Part shown: positions 18,838 to 26,694 of the stretch, piece by piece
Layout of the letters: the number at the start of each line of letters is the position of its first letter
How positions within the stretch are numbered: position 1 is the first letter of the stretch
DNA from: Crateriforma conspicua
GTDB taxonomy: Bacteria; Planctomycetota; Planctomycetia; Pirellulales; Pirellulaceae
Assembly (NCBI RefSeq): GCF_007752935.1
Contig: NZ_CP036319.1
Span: 2,976,001-3,040,000, forward strand
DNA: 64,000 nucleotides
Reading direction: 5' to 3'
The notes under the pieces: generated by a model
Database searches by the model: none
What the model saw: only the letters and a program-made list of their open reading frames with translations
What the model was told of the DNA's origin: nothing
Position numbers and translations under genes: made by a program

Positions 18838-19824
18838 CTAGACGCGTGTCAGGTACATGACGGCAAAATAGGATTGGTCATCGGTCCAAAACGCTTCGGA
18901 TTTCCATCCGGACCGCGCCGCCAATGCGGTGAAGCCTTCGCGGGTGTATTTATGCGAATACTCGGTTCGAATTGATTCGCCGTCATCGAAACAGAAGGTC
19001 TTTCCACCGATCGATACCTTTTGCTTTCCGCGACTGACCAAGTGCATTTCGATCCGGTGGTACCGGCGATTGTAGAACGACCGATGCTCGAATGCATCGA
19101 TGTCAAAGTCGGCACCCAGTTCTTGATTCATCCGGTGCAAGAGGTTGATGTTGAATGCCGCCGTGACGCCTTGGGCATCGTCATAGGCGGCTTCCAAAAC
19201 TGCCACGTCTTTCTGCAAATCAAAGCCGATCAACAACCCGTCACCCTGCTCGGCCTCGTCGGCCATTTTTGACAACAGGGCCTCGGCATCGTCGGCGTCG
19301 AAATTCCCAATCGTTGAACCGGGAAAGTAATAGCATCGCCGGGTCGCGCCCCGGTCGGGCGGCAGATCGAACGGCTGGGTAAAGTCGGCAACGACGGGAT
19401 GAATTGCCAGCGATTGAAACTCGCCACGCAAGTCGTCCGCGGTGGCGTGCAAGTGTTCTTCGCTGATGTCGACCGGAACGTAGTCGTGCGGTTCGATCAG
19501 GTGCCGCAACAAGATTCGAGTTTTGACGCTGCTGCCGCTGCCGTATTCCACCAACCGGACACCTTGGCCGATGTGGCGTACCATCGCGTCGATGTCGCGT
19601 CGCATGATGGATGCTTCGGTGCGCGTCGGATAGTACTCCGGCAATTCGCAGATCGCGTCGAACAACTGGGATCCACGCTGGTCGTAAAAGTACTTCGACG
19701 GGATCGATTTTCGATCAGCCGACAAGCCTTGCATCACGTCGCTCAAGAATTCCTGTTGTTCTGGGGTCGGCGCGATGGCGCAGTTGGACACGACGGCGGG
19801 GCTGGGGCTGTCGGCAATACTCAT
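18838..19824 (-). CDS. egtD: EgtD-like L-histidine N-alpha-methyltransferase
   Basis: A 328-residue SAM-dependent methyltransferase of the EgtD family (about 320 residues). Visible features are KSIPSKYFYDQRGSQLFDAI, ELPEYYPTRTEASIM, the SAM site LVEYGSGSSVKTRILL, PVDISEEHL, YYFPGSTIGNF, LLIGFDLQKD, TAAFNINLLHRMNQELGADF and IRTEYSHKYTREGF, the last corresponding to the substrate-binding Glu/Ser region. EgtD trimethylates histidine to hercynine, the first step of ergothioneine synthesis. No egtB (sulfoxide synthase) gene is adjacent or in the window, so the product could be hercynine alone or the partner could be elsewhere. Divergent from pfp. Confidence 0.85.
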   Translation of the reverse strand: MSIADSPSPAVVSNCAIAPTPEQQEFLSDVMQGLSADRKSIPSKYFYDQRGSQLFDAICELPEYYPTRTEASIMRRDIDAMVRHIGQGVRLVEYGSGSSVKTRILLRHLIEPHDYVPVDISEEHLHATADDLRGEFQSLAIHPVVADFTQPFDLPPDRGATRRCYYFPGSTIGNFDADDAEALLSKMADEAEQGDGLLIGFDLQKDVAVLEAAYDDAQGVTAAFNINLLHRMNQELGADFDIDAFEHRSFYNRRYHRIEMHLVSRGKQKVSIGGKTFCFDDGESIRTEYSHKYTREGFTALAARSGWKSEAFWTDDQSYFAVMYLTRV

Positions 19825-20236
19825 GGGCTGGACACGCTTGCGAGTTGAAAAGGATCAAATCGGTCGGTGCCTGCCCGAAGGGTGGGCGGCATTCGGTCGA
19901 TTCGGTGGTGGTTTGTTATAGCTTTGTGGGGCGTAAAGTGCTCTCACGCGTCCGTCGTGGTGCGTCGGCTTCCCATGGAAAAACCGGTTGTGGTGGTTGG
20001 CCACGCCCCAATGACCAAATCACGTGCATCATTTAATCTGTGGGTGCAAATTCGAGGCCGAGATTTCTGGTCCCATCGATTTTGGCAAGGTGTGCAAAAA
20101 CGCGTTGTCGTGGGACTGTTTTCGGCTCGAACCCTGATTGCTGATGCTCGATTGATTTCAAAGTCCAATCGATTCCGCCATGGGGTACCAATGGGTCCCC
20201 GCGATCATCTTCCGCCAAACCAATCGGAGCCATGAA
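19825..20236. other. Intergenic region between divergent egtD and pfp
   Basis: No gene is supported. An open frame at 19867-20235 on the plus strand has no recognisable domain and runs up to the pfp ribosome-binding site. A small stem with GAA loop lies at 19869-19887 (eight pairs, two of them G-T). The region should hold the promoters of both genes, but I could not pick out convincing -35/-10 pairs. Confidence 0.4.
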
Positions 20237-21466
20237 ATGACTGTGAAGAAAGTTGGAATTCTGACCGCCGGCGGCTTGGCGCCGTGTTTGTCCAGCGCGA
20301 TCGGCAGCCTGATCGAATCGTACACCTCCAAAGCGCCGGACGTTGAAATCATCTGTTACCGCGCCGGTTACAAAGGGTTGCTGCAGGGCGACAGCTTTGT
20401 CGTGACGCCCGCGATTCGTGATAAGGCGGGCGTCTTGAAGAAGCACGGCGGCAGCCCGATCGGTAACAGCCGCGTGAAACTGACCAACGTTGCCGATTGC
20501 GTCAAACGCGGCTTGGTCCAAGAAGGCCAAGACCCGTTGCACGTGGCGGCGGAGCGTTTGAAGACCGACCAGGTGGACGTGCTGCACACAATCGGTGGCG
20601 ACGACACGAACACCGCGGCAGCCGACTTGGCCGCTTATCTGCACGACAACGGTTATGAATTGACCGTCGTTGGGCTGCCCAAAACGATCGACAACGATGT
20701 GATCCCGATCCGCCAAAGCTTGGGTGCTTGGACCGCGGCCGAACAGGGTGCTCGATTCTTTGAAAACGTCGTCGCCGAACACAACGCGAACCCGCGGATG
20801 TTGATCGTTCACGAAGTGATGGGGCGCAATTGCGGATGGCTGACTGCGGCCACTGCGGTGAAGTACCGCGAGATGCTGGACGAATTGGACTTCTTGCCGG
20901 AATCAGGGCTCAGCCGTGAACGCAAAGAAGTTCATGGCGTGTTCATTCCCGAAATGCACTTCGACTTGCAAAAGGAAGCGCGGCGGTTAAAGGGCATCAT
21001 GGACGAGATCGATTGCGTCAACATCTTCATCAGTGAAGGTGCGGGTGTGGACACGATCGTGCAAGAGATGGAATCCCGCGGCGAAGAAGTCCCGAAGGAT
21101 GCGTTCGGTCACTACAAGCTGGATGCGGTGAACCCGGGCAAATGGTTCGGTCAACAGTTCGCAGAAATGTTGGGCGCCGAAAAAACCTTGATCCAAAAGA
21201 GCGGTTACTTCAGCCGTGCGGCTCCGTCCAACGCCGCTGATTTGGATTTGATTTCCACTTGTGCCGACAAAGCGGTCGATTGTGCGCTGGTCGGTGATGG
21301 CGGCGTGATCGGTCACGATGAAGATCAGGGCGATGAACTGCGTGCGATCGAGTTCACTCGCATCAAGGGCGGCAAGCCGTTTGATATCGACCAGCCTTGG
21401 TTCGACGAATTGTTGAAGGGAATCGGTCAGCCCAAGGGTGAAGCAGTCGCCGTGGAACACCATTGA
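20237..21466 (+). CDS. pfp: Pyrophosphate-type 6-phosphofructokinase
   Basis: A 409-residue product. ATG 20237 is preferred over an in-frame upstream start because CGGAG lies seven bases before it and VKKVGILTAGG begins the fold. The donor site reads G-G-D-D-T (120-124), and the Asp in place of Gly104 of the E. coli ATP enzyme, with K149 in PKTIDND, is the pattern of PPi-dependent enzymes. MGRNCGWLTA is the fructose 6-phosphate region. It would interconvert fructose 6-phosphate and fructose 1,6-bisphosphate reversibly with PPi. The second phosphofructokinase at 45136-46278 has GGDGS instead. The gene stands alone, divergent from egtD. Confidence 0.92.
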   Translation: MTVKKVGILTAGGLAPCLSSAIGSLIESYTSKAPDVEIICYRAGYKGLLQGDSFVVTPAIRDKAGVLKKHGGSPIGNSRVKLTNVADCVKRGLVQEGQDPLHVAAERLKTDQVDVLHTIGGDDTNTAAADLAAYLHDNGYELTVVGLPKTIDNDVIPIRQSLGAWTAAEQGARFFENVVAEHNANPRMLIVHEVMGRNCGWLTAATAVKYREMLDELDFLPESGLSRERKEVHGVFIPEMHFDLQKEARRLKGIMDEIDCVNIFISEGAGVDTIVQEMESRGEEVPKDAFGHYKLDAVNPGKWFGQQFAEMLGAEKTLIQKSGYFSRAAPSNAADLDLISTCADKAVDCALVGDGGVIGHDEDQGDELRAIEFTRIKGGKPFDIDQPWFDELLKGIGQPKGEAVAVEHH

Positions 21467-21597
21467 CCCGGGGGCCCGCGGGCGGCTTTTTGTGCTGCTT
21501 ATCTGGGACGGTTTTGTAGGCCCAGCGAATAGAGCTTTCGGCGACCGATGCTGCGGCACGATCGCCGGATCTGGGCTGTGGCCTGATCCGGACGCTA

Positions 21598-21620
21598 ATT
21601 TGGTGGAGCGAAAGGCGACT
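21598..21620. repeat. Degenerate copy of the dispersed intergenic repeat
   Basis: The last 16 bases (GGAGCGAAAGGCGACT region) match the copies at 273-295 and 18796-18818, and the match to the second copy continues for a few bases downstream (TTTG). The first seven bases differ at several positions. It lies about 130 nt after the pfp stop. Confidence 0.6.
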
Positions 21621-21754
21621 TTGGTCGGCGGCGGTTGGTGATCTGCGTTGACTTTTCCGGTTGTATGGGAAAACACAATCGCAACGATTCAACACGCCGA
21701 CTTGAACACTGTTGACACCAGGTTCAATTGCTTCCCCGAAGACGTCGGCGTCGG

Positions 21755-23179
21755 ATGTGTCGTGAAACTCAGCCCCCTGTGGCTCGCTCTGCTCACATCG
21801 CTTCGCTTGCGGGCGTCGTTCGGTACGCAATACTGGGCGCGATGCTGGTTCTTGTCGGGTCGAACCATCCTGTCACGGGTGACGAAACCATGGAAACGCT
21901 GGTCGATGTGGCCGGCGATCCGATCGCTGACATGACGCCGTTGTGGGCCGAACCGGCGGTGGTTCCCGCCAGTTTCTGCGAGCCATGTTTGCCGGCCGAA
22001 GCGAAGCCGACGACGCTTAGCATCGGCGAATTCACGCTGCGTCCCTATGGCACCGTTTGGACGGATCTGGTGTACGCGACCAGCCGCACGGTGCCGGGGC
22101 GATTCGCCCTGTGGGTGGCGTCCGAAGAAGACCAAGGGGAACCGGCGTTGGAGCTGGACGCTCGACGCAGCCGCATCGGATTGGAAGTTGCCGGACCGCA
22201 GATCGACTGGTGCGGCGGCATGGACACCGGGGCAAGATTCGAAGTCGATTTTTTGGGGAACTTCACGACCGACAATCAACCCGATGTTCGATTGCGGCAC
22301 GTGTACTGGGAAGCCAAGAATGATCGCAATCGAATTTTGGGTGGGCAAACTTGGGATGTCGTTTCGCCCCTGATTCCCAACACGGTCAACTTTTCCATTT
22401 CATGGGCGGCCGGGAACGTCGGTTTTCGGCGGAACCAGTTTCGCTGGGAACGCTACATTAGCTCCGGTGCAACGACCTGGACGCTTCAGGCGGCGATTGC
22501 ACAAAACGTCATTCAAGACTTGGCGACCGGGTTCAGTGCCACCGGGGTGACTCGTGAAACCGGTGATTGGCCGATGATCCAGGCTCGATCCGCCGTGACG
22601 TTCGATGAAATCTCAGTCGGCGGCAACACGATGATTCTGGGCGTGTCGGGGCACATCGGTGAAACAGGTTTTGACTTTGCCACGGGGCACCCCGCCAATC
22701 CGGCGCTGGGTCCGGAAGACGACGTACGTCTGAGGACTTGGTCGTTCAACGCGGAGGCACGCGTGCCACTGACGGAGCGGTGGAGCGTTCAGGGGGAATT
22801 TTTCACCGGATCAAACCTGAGCAATATTCTGGGCGGGATCGCTCAGGGTGTCTGTCCCTGCTTGCGAGTCCCTATCCGGTCCACCGGTGGATGGGGGGAG
22901 TTGACGTATGCTTGGTCGCCGAAGCTGAGCAGCCACGTCGGATACAGCATCGACGATCCCAACGACAACGACAGTCTGATCGGGCGGACGAAAAACGACG
23001 TGATCTACGCGAACTGTATCTATCGCGTCAGCGACCGTTTGACGACCGGCCTGGAGGTCAGTTCATGGAAAACGGAATATCACAATCGTACCGACGAACC
23101 GGGTTTTACCTACGTCGACGCACCGACCGCGCCGGGCGAAGCTGTCTTGTTCGATTGGACCGTCCGCTACACGTTTTGA
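21755..23179 (+). CDS. Outer-membrane beta-barrel protein (porin-like)
   Basis: A 474-residue product from ATG 21755, with a TTG nine codons upstream also possible. A basic N-region is followed by the hydrophobic stretch YAILGAMLVLVGS, then a mature part of alternating beta-strand text: LELDARRSRIGLEV, GARFEVDFLGNF, VYWEAKNDRNRILGGQTWDV, WSVQGEFFTGSN, KLSSHVGYSIDD. It ends in aromatic F (WTVRYTF), typical of outer-membrane barrels. The family resembles planctomycete porin-like proteins of the DcaP/OprP kind. A second signal-peptide-like reading (VKLSPLWLALLTSL) occurs in another frame at the same place, see findings. Transport substrate unknown. Confidence 0.75.
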   Translation: MCRETQPPVARSAHIASLAGVVRYAILGAMLVLVGSNHPVTGDETMETLVDVAGDPIADMTPLWAEPAVVPASFCEPCLPAEAKPTTLSIGEFTLRPYGTVWTDLVYATSRTVPGRFALWVASEEDQGEPALELDARRSRIGLEVAGPQIDWCGGMDTGARFEVDFLGNFTTDNQPDVRLRHVYWEAKNDRNRILGGQTWDVVSPLIPNTVNFSISWAAGNVGFRRNQFRWERYISSGATTWTLQAAIAQNVIQDLATGFSATGVTRETGDWPMIQARSAVTFDEISVGGNTMILGVSGHIGETGFDFATGHPANPALGPEDDVRLRTWSFNAEARVPLTERWSVQGEFFTGSNLSNILGGIAQGVCPCLRVPIRSTGGWGELTYAWSPKLSSHVGYSIDDPNDNDSLIGRTKNDVIYANCIYRVSDRLTTGLEVSSWKTEYHNRTDEPGFTYVDAPTAPGEAVLFDWTVRYTF

Positions 23180-23260
23180 CCATTCGGATTCCCACGCACC
23201 TAAGGGCAAAATCCGACGCGTCGCACCCGTTTCTGGGAAACCCCTAAGGTGTTTGCGTCG

Positions 23261-23266
23261 TATAAT
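23261..23266 (+). promoter_or_regulatory. Candidate -10 box upstream of the hibernation factor gene
   Basis: A perfect TATAAT lies 41 nt upstream of the ATG at 23308. No good TTGACA is found at the usual distance; GGGAAAC at 23235-23241 is upstream, so an alternative sigma factor is possible. The A/T-rich leader contrasts with the surroundings. Confidence 0.4.
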
Positions 23267-23307
23267 GAAACTGTAAAGAATTTCCGCTCATCTAGAGGAA
23301 TCGAACA

Positions 23308-23652
23308 ATGATGCAAGTCTTGGTGCACACGGACAATCACATCCAAGGTGATGATCGGTTGACGGAATTGGTGCAAGAGTCGGTGACGGACACGCTGGAA
23401 CGATACCAAGATCGAATTACGCGAGTGGAAGTCTTTTTGGCGGACGAAAATAGCCGCGAAAAATTTGGGGATGAGGACAAGCGTTGTGTGATGGAAGTCC
23501 GGTTGAGAGGGCGAAAGCCTGTGTCGGTGCGTCATCACGATGCGACGGTGAAGGCGGCGTTCCATGGTGCAGCCGAAAAGATGCTGCACTTGTTGGAAAA
23601 GACGCTGGGGCGATTGGACCATCGTCACGATCCAGTCGTTGCACCGGAGTGA
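23308..23652 (+). CDS. hpf: Ribosome hibernation-promoting factor, short form (HPF/RaiA family)
   Basis: A 114-residue protein with the strong ribosome-binding site AGAGGA (23294-23299) eight bases before ATG 23308; a second ATG follows directly. The text QVLVHTDNHIQGDDRL, YQDRITRVEVFLADEN and CVMEVRLRGRKPVSVRHHD fits the HPF/YfiA fold, which binds the 30S decoding region and inactivates ribosomes in stationary phase. It lacks the C-terminal dimerisation domain of long HPF. The DAxxAVDxAxxKLxxQL-like helix appears as DATVKAAFHGAAEKMLHLL. Confidence 0.82.
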   Translation: MMQVLVHTDNHIQGDDRLTELVQESVTDTLERYQDRITRVEVFLADENSREKFGDEDKRCVMEVRLRGRKPVSVRHHDATVKAAFHGAAEKMLHLLEKTLGRLDHRHDPVVAPE

Positions 23653-23691
23653 AATTGTTTCCGGCGGACCAGAGCCGGACACGCTAGCGTT

Positions 23692-23716
23692 GCCTTTCGC
23701 TCCCGCGAAAGTAGCG
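23692..23716. repeat. Dispersed repeat copy in opposite orientation
   Basis: Read on the minus strand, this is CGCTACTTTCGCGG followed by an extra G and then AGCGAAAGGC, thus the same unit as at 18796-18818 with one inserted base. It lies 39 nt after the hpf stop. Confidence 0.65.
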
Positions 23717-23770
23717 TTGTGCAAGCTGTGAGTGTGAGCGAGGGAATTTTGCTGTGGCAGAAGAGCCCGT

Positions 23771-23946
23771 CCCCGGAATCTCGTTCCTCGATTCCGACCC
23801 TCCCGCGGAACGAGAGGGTGAAGTGATACGGGGCTGAACGCGATTTCCTGTTCACCCTCCCTTTGGGAGGGTCGAGCCTAAGCGAGGGGAGGGCGCGATG
23901 GCTTGAAGAACCCTCCCCGGAATCTCGTTCTTCGATTCCGACCCTC
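23771..23946. repeat. Pair of 32-bp direct repeats around a hairpin
   Basis: Bases 23771-23802 and 23915-23946 agree at 31 of 32 positions; both contain GGAATCTCGTTC and CGATTCCGACCCTC. Between them is a perfect stem ACCCTCCC/GGGAGGGT (23854-23861 and 23865-23872). The arrangement looks like an intergenic repeat element, perhaps mobile or processed, rather than coding sequence. The hairpin could end transcription from either convergent gene. Confidence 0.65.
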
Positions 23947-23988
23947 GCGCTGGCCGGAGAATGAACGACAGATCGTTGCCCGTTGAAC

Positions 23989-25665
23989 CTAACCGTTGAC
24001 TTCCGCGGTCAACTGTTCGCGGAAAATCTTGCTGTTGTGGCGGATGTCCACGGGCATCGGTTTGCGTCGGAGACGAATGTCGGTGATCCGGCGGGTGATC
24101 GGATTGCGAGCTGCGAGTGCTTTCAGGGCGTCGATCAATTCCGATTGCTGTGACGTCGTCAGCGGTCCGAGGTTTGGATCGACTTCGATCAAGACGACGG
24201 GCGTTTGGTTCGGACGTGATCCCCGGCCGACCAGTGCCGACCGGTACACCGAAGGATGACTGTTAAAGACCGCTTCGCATGGGATCGTGAACAGCGTCCG
24301 CTCCGCCGTCACCACGCGGTGCGCTTTGCGACCACAGAACCAAAACCGATCCTCTTCATCCAAGTAGCCGACATCGCCCATCCGGTGCCAAACCACTTGG
24401 TCCGCGTCGACGACTTTGTGGTAAGCGTTCTGATCGGCGCGAACGACGTACTGCTGCGTCACCATGGGCCCGGTCACCATCAGTTCGCCGATCTTACGAC
24501 GGGGCAGTTCTTCGATGTCCGCAAACGACTCGATCGGTTCGTCGCGAATGTTGATGACTTTCCAGCGAACGTTTTCAAACCGCGTCCCCACGCAGACGCC
24601 TTTGCCTTTGTCCGCGGCCGGCCCGGTTTCGGTGATGACTTGGCGGCTTTCGATCGATGCGATCGGCAACGCTTCGGTGGCACCATAGGGTGTGACGATG
24701 TCGGCGTCGGGGTGAACCACGGCACGCAGCTTTTCCAACGTCGAGGCGGGTACCGGGGCACCGGCCGACAACACGCGCCGTAGCGATTCGAAAGGTCGAC
24801 CGACGACTTGTTTTTCGTCGCACCAACGAACCACCGTTTTCCAAAGTGCGGGTGATCCGAACGCCTGGTCAATGTCCCATTGGCGGACGGCTTCGACCAG
24901 TCGTGCCGGGTTCACATCGGCCGGACGCGTGGGATCCATGTCGGGAATGATCGTGGTGACGCCCATCACGGCATCGAACAAACCGAACAACGGAAAGCAT
25001 GCCAAATCGCGAGACCCGCGGTGGATGTCGTAGCGATCACGGATCCGGTCGACTTGAGCGTGAAAGGTGGCGTGGGTGAACAAGACACCTTTCGGCGGAC
25101 CGGTGCTGCCGGTGGTGAAGATCACCGCTGCGGGATCAGGCAGTTGCACCTGAGGAAGCGTGATCGATTCATCGCGACCCATTTCTTCGATCTGTGCCAG
25201 CGTTCGTCCGCCCCATAGGTACCGACGTCCCACCGTGACGTTCCAACGTGCGTCGGGAAAACGACGCCGCAGCACGCTGCGAATCAATTGAGCCTTGGGG
25301 ATGCCGACGAAACCGTCGGGACGGGCGTCGGCCAGGCACTGAACCAAGTGCTTTTTGTTGATGCCCGGGTCGATCAGCACCATCGTCGCGCCGGCTTTCA
25401 GCAGCCCAAAGACTAGCTGGATGAATTCGCCGCCGAACGGTACCAGCATCACCAGTCGGTCGCCCGGGCGGATGCCCCACTTCACCAGTCCGCGGGCAAT
25501 CCGGTCGGTCCGCTGGTCCAGTTCGCCAAACGTCGTGACGTCGTAGCTTCGTTCGCCGGCGGGAACCGGCGGTCCGGACGGCTGTGCGATCGCCACGGCG
25601 GACGGTGTCAGCGAAGCCATCATCGACATCCGGCTGGCGATGTTCGACAGGTCAGACTGTGGCAT
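23989..25665 (-). CDS. oleC: OleC-type beta-lactone synthetase / acyl-adenylate ligase
   Basis: A 558-residue ANL-superfamily enzyme. The P-loop is VIFTTGSTGPPKGVLFTH. Features that favour OleC over ordinary fatty acyl-CoA ligases are WGIRPGDRLVMLVPFGGEF, AGATMVLIDPGINKKHLVQCL, ARPDGFVGIPKAQLI, TPYGATEALPIASI and the C-terminal KPMPVDIRHNSKIFREQL. OleC converts the beta-hydroxy acid made by OleA and OleD to a beta-lactone during long-chain olefin synthesis. No oleA, oleB or oleD is in the window. It is last in a minus-strand row after the ATP-grasp gene (66-nt gap), which may or may not reflect a shared transcript. Confidence 0.8.
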   Translation of the reverse strand: MPQSDLSNIASRMSMMASLTPSAVAIAQPSGPPVPAGERSYDVTTFGELDQRTDRIARGLVKWGIRPGDRLVMLVPFGGEFIQLVFGLLKAGATMVLIDPGINKKHLVQCLADARPDGFVGIPKAQLIRSVLRRRFPDARWNVTVGRRYLWGGRTLAQIEEMGRDESITLPQVQLPDPAAVIFTTGSTGPPKGVLFTHATFHAQVDRIRDRYDIHRGSRDLACFPLFGLFDAVMGVTTIIPDMDPTRPADVNPARLVEAVRQWDIDQAFGSPALWKTVVRWCDEKQVVGRPFESLRRVLSAGAPVPASTLEKLRAVVHPDADIVTPYGATEALPIASIESRQVITETGPAADKGKGVCVGTRFENVRWKVINIRDEPIESFADIEELPRRKIGELMVTGPMVTQQYVVRADQNAYHKVVDADQVVWHRMGDVGYLDEEDRFWFCGRKAHRVVTAERTLFTIPCEAVFNSHPSVYRSALVGRGSRPNQTPVVLIEVDPNLGPLTTSQQSELIDALKALAARNPITRRITDIRLRRKPMPVDIRHNSKIFREQLTAEVNG

Positions 25666-25731
25666 GGGCGAGACGAATGGGATCGCGGTGAAAGGATGGC
25701 GAGGCGGGGCGGGGCGGAGTTGCGGTGTTGT

Positions 25732-26691
25732 TTAGGTCTTGGTTTGAACCGCCACGTCCACGGCGGCTTGCAACATCATGGCGGCAATCTTTGCGTTGTG
25801 ACAGGTTTGCGTGCCTCGCCAACCCGGGATCGCATTGACTTCGACGACGTGCACTTGATCATCATCGTCGATCAGCAAGTCGACGCTGGCGATCGTCAAT
25901 CCGATGTCGGTGACGATGTCGCGGGCCATTTGGACCCAGGACGCATTGGCGGTGGTGGGGCTGGTCGTTGAACCGCGGGATGCGTTGGTGCGAAAGTCGT
26001 GTCGGCTGTCACGACGAACCGCGATGTGGCGTGATCCGATCACCAGGATTCGGACGTCGCGACCACCCGGCGGCACGAACGCTTGAATGTAGGCGATCGA
26101 TTGAATCTGTTGCAGCGTGCTGAAGACGGTCCAAGCCAGATCGGCGTTTTGAATCCGCATCACCCCTTTGCCTTCGCCGCCGAACAACGGTTTGACCACA
26201 CAGTCGCCGCCCAGCGTTTCGAACGCTCGCATGGCTTCGCCGCGGTCTTGCACCACGATCGTTGGTGGCACCGGGTATCCCAGTCGTGCGACACGATCCA
26301 GCGTGGCGTATTTGTCGATCGCAATTTCCAGTGCGGCCGGCGGATTGATCACGGGGATCCCGTGTCGGACCATCGCGTGCAAGACCGACAAGCGAAACGT
26401 GATCGTCTCCATCGATCCGGATGGCATGGTGCGTGTCAGCACCGCGTCGAAGTTTTCGATCGCCTGATCACCACAGCGGATGCCGGATGAACGCGAGCCC
26501 GTGAGTCGGCTGGTCAGTTCTTCGTACAGGCCGAATTCCAGCTGAACGCCGGGGGATGCAAAGTCGTCGGCGGCTTGTCGAAGCTGGTCGGCATGCCAAC
26601 CAGCGCCCGCACCCAAAACCAAAATGCGAAGCGGTCGATCCGGTTGGGCGAAACCATCGGGCGTCCCGGCCGGCAAAGATGCATGGGACAT
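25732..26691 (-). CDS. RimK-like ATP-grasp ligase beside mch
   Basis: A 319-residue protein with the ATP-grasp layout: AIDKYATLDRVARLGYPVPP, the glycine-rich loop VVKPLFGGEGKGVMRI, YIQAFVPPGGRDVRILVIG and the metal site VDLLIDDDDQVHVVEVNAIPGW. It belongs with RimK/MptN-like glutamate ligases. In methylotrophs and planctomycetes such a gene (called orfY) accompanies the tetrahydromethanopterin C1 genes, and MptN adds glutamate to tetrahydromethanopterin in archaea. Its start lies three bases after the mch stop, so cofactor tailoring is the best guess. The exact substrate is not visible in the sequence. Confidence 0.82.
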   Translation of the reverse strand: MSHASLPAGTPDGFAQPDRPLRILVLGAGAGWHADQLRQAADDFASPGVQLEFGLYEELTSRLTGSRSSGIRCGDQAIENFDAVLTRTMPSGSMETITFRLSVLHAMVRHGIPVINPPAALEIAIDKYATLDRVARLGYPVPPTIVVQDRGEAMRAFETLGGDCVVKPLFGGEGKGVMRIQNADLAWTVFSTLQQIQSIAYIQAFVPPGGRDVRILVIGSRHIAVRRDSRHDFRTNASRGSTTSPTTANASWVQMARDIVTDIGLTIASVDLLIDDDDQVHVVEVNAIPGWRGTQTCHNAKIAAMMLQAAVDVAVQTKT

Positions 26692-26694
26692 GGA

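Larger units (their letters stand above)
23653..23988. other. Repeat-rich intergenic region between convergent hpf and the OleC-like gene
   Basis: No gene is supported. It holds a copy of the dispersed repeat (23692-23716), a 32-bp direct repeat pair (23771-23802 and 23915-23946) and a hairpin with eight-base arms and TTT loop (23854-23872). These are described separately. Confidence 0.7.

Noticed and set aside
19867-20235. Possible 122-residue protein upstream of pfp
   Set aside because: Basic, patternless translation in the divergent promoter region; ends over the pfp ribosome-binding site.
23771-23946. Possible CRISPR array
   Set aside because: Only two repeats separated by 112 bases, with one mismatch and no cas gene.
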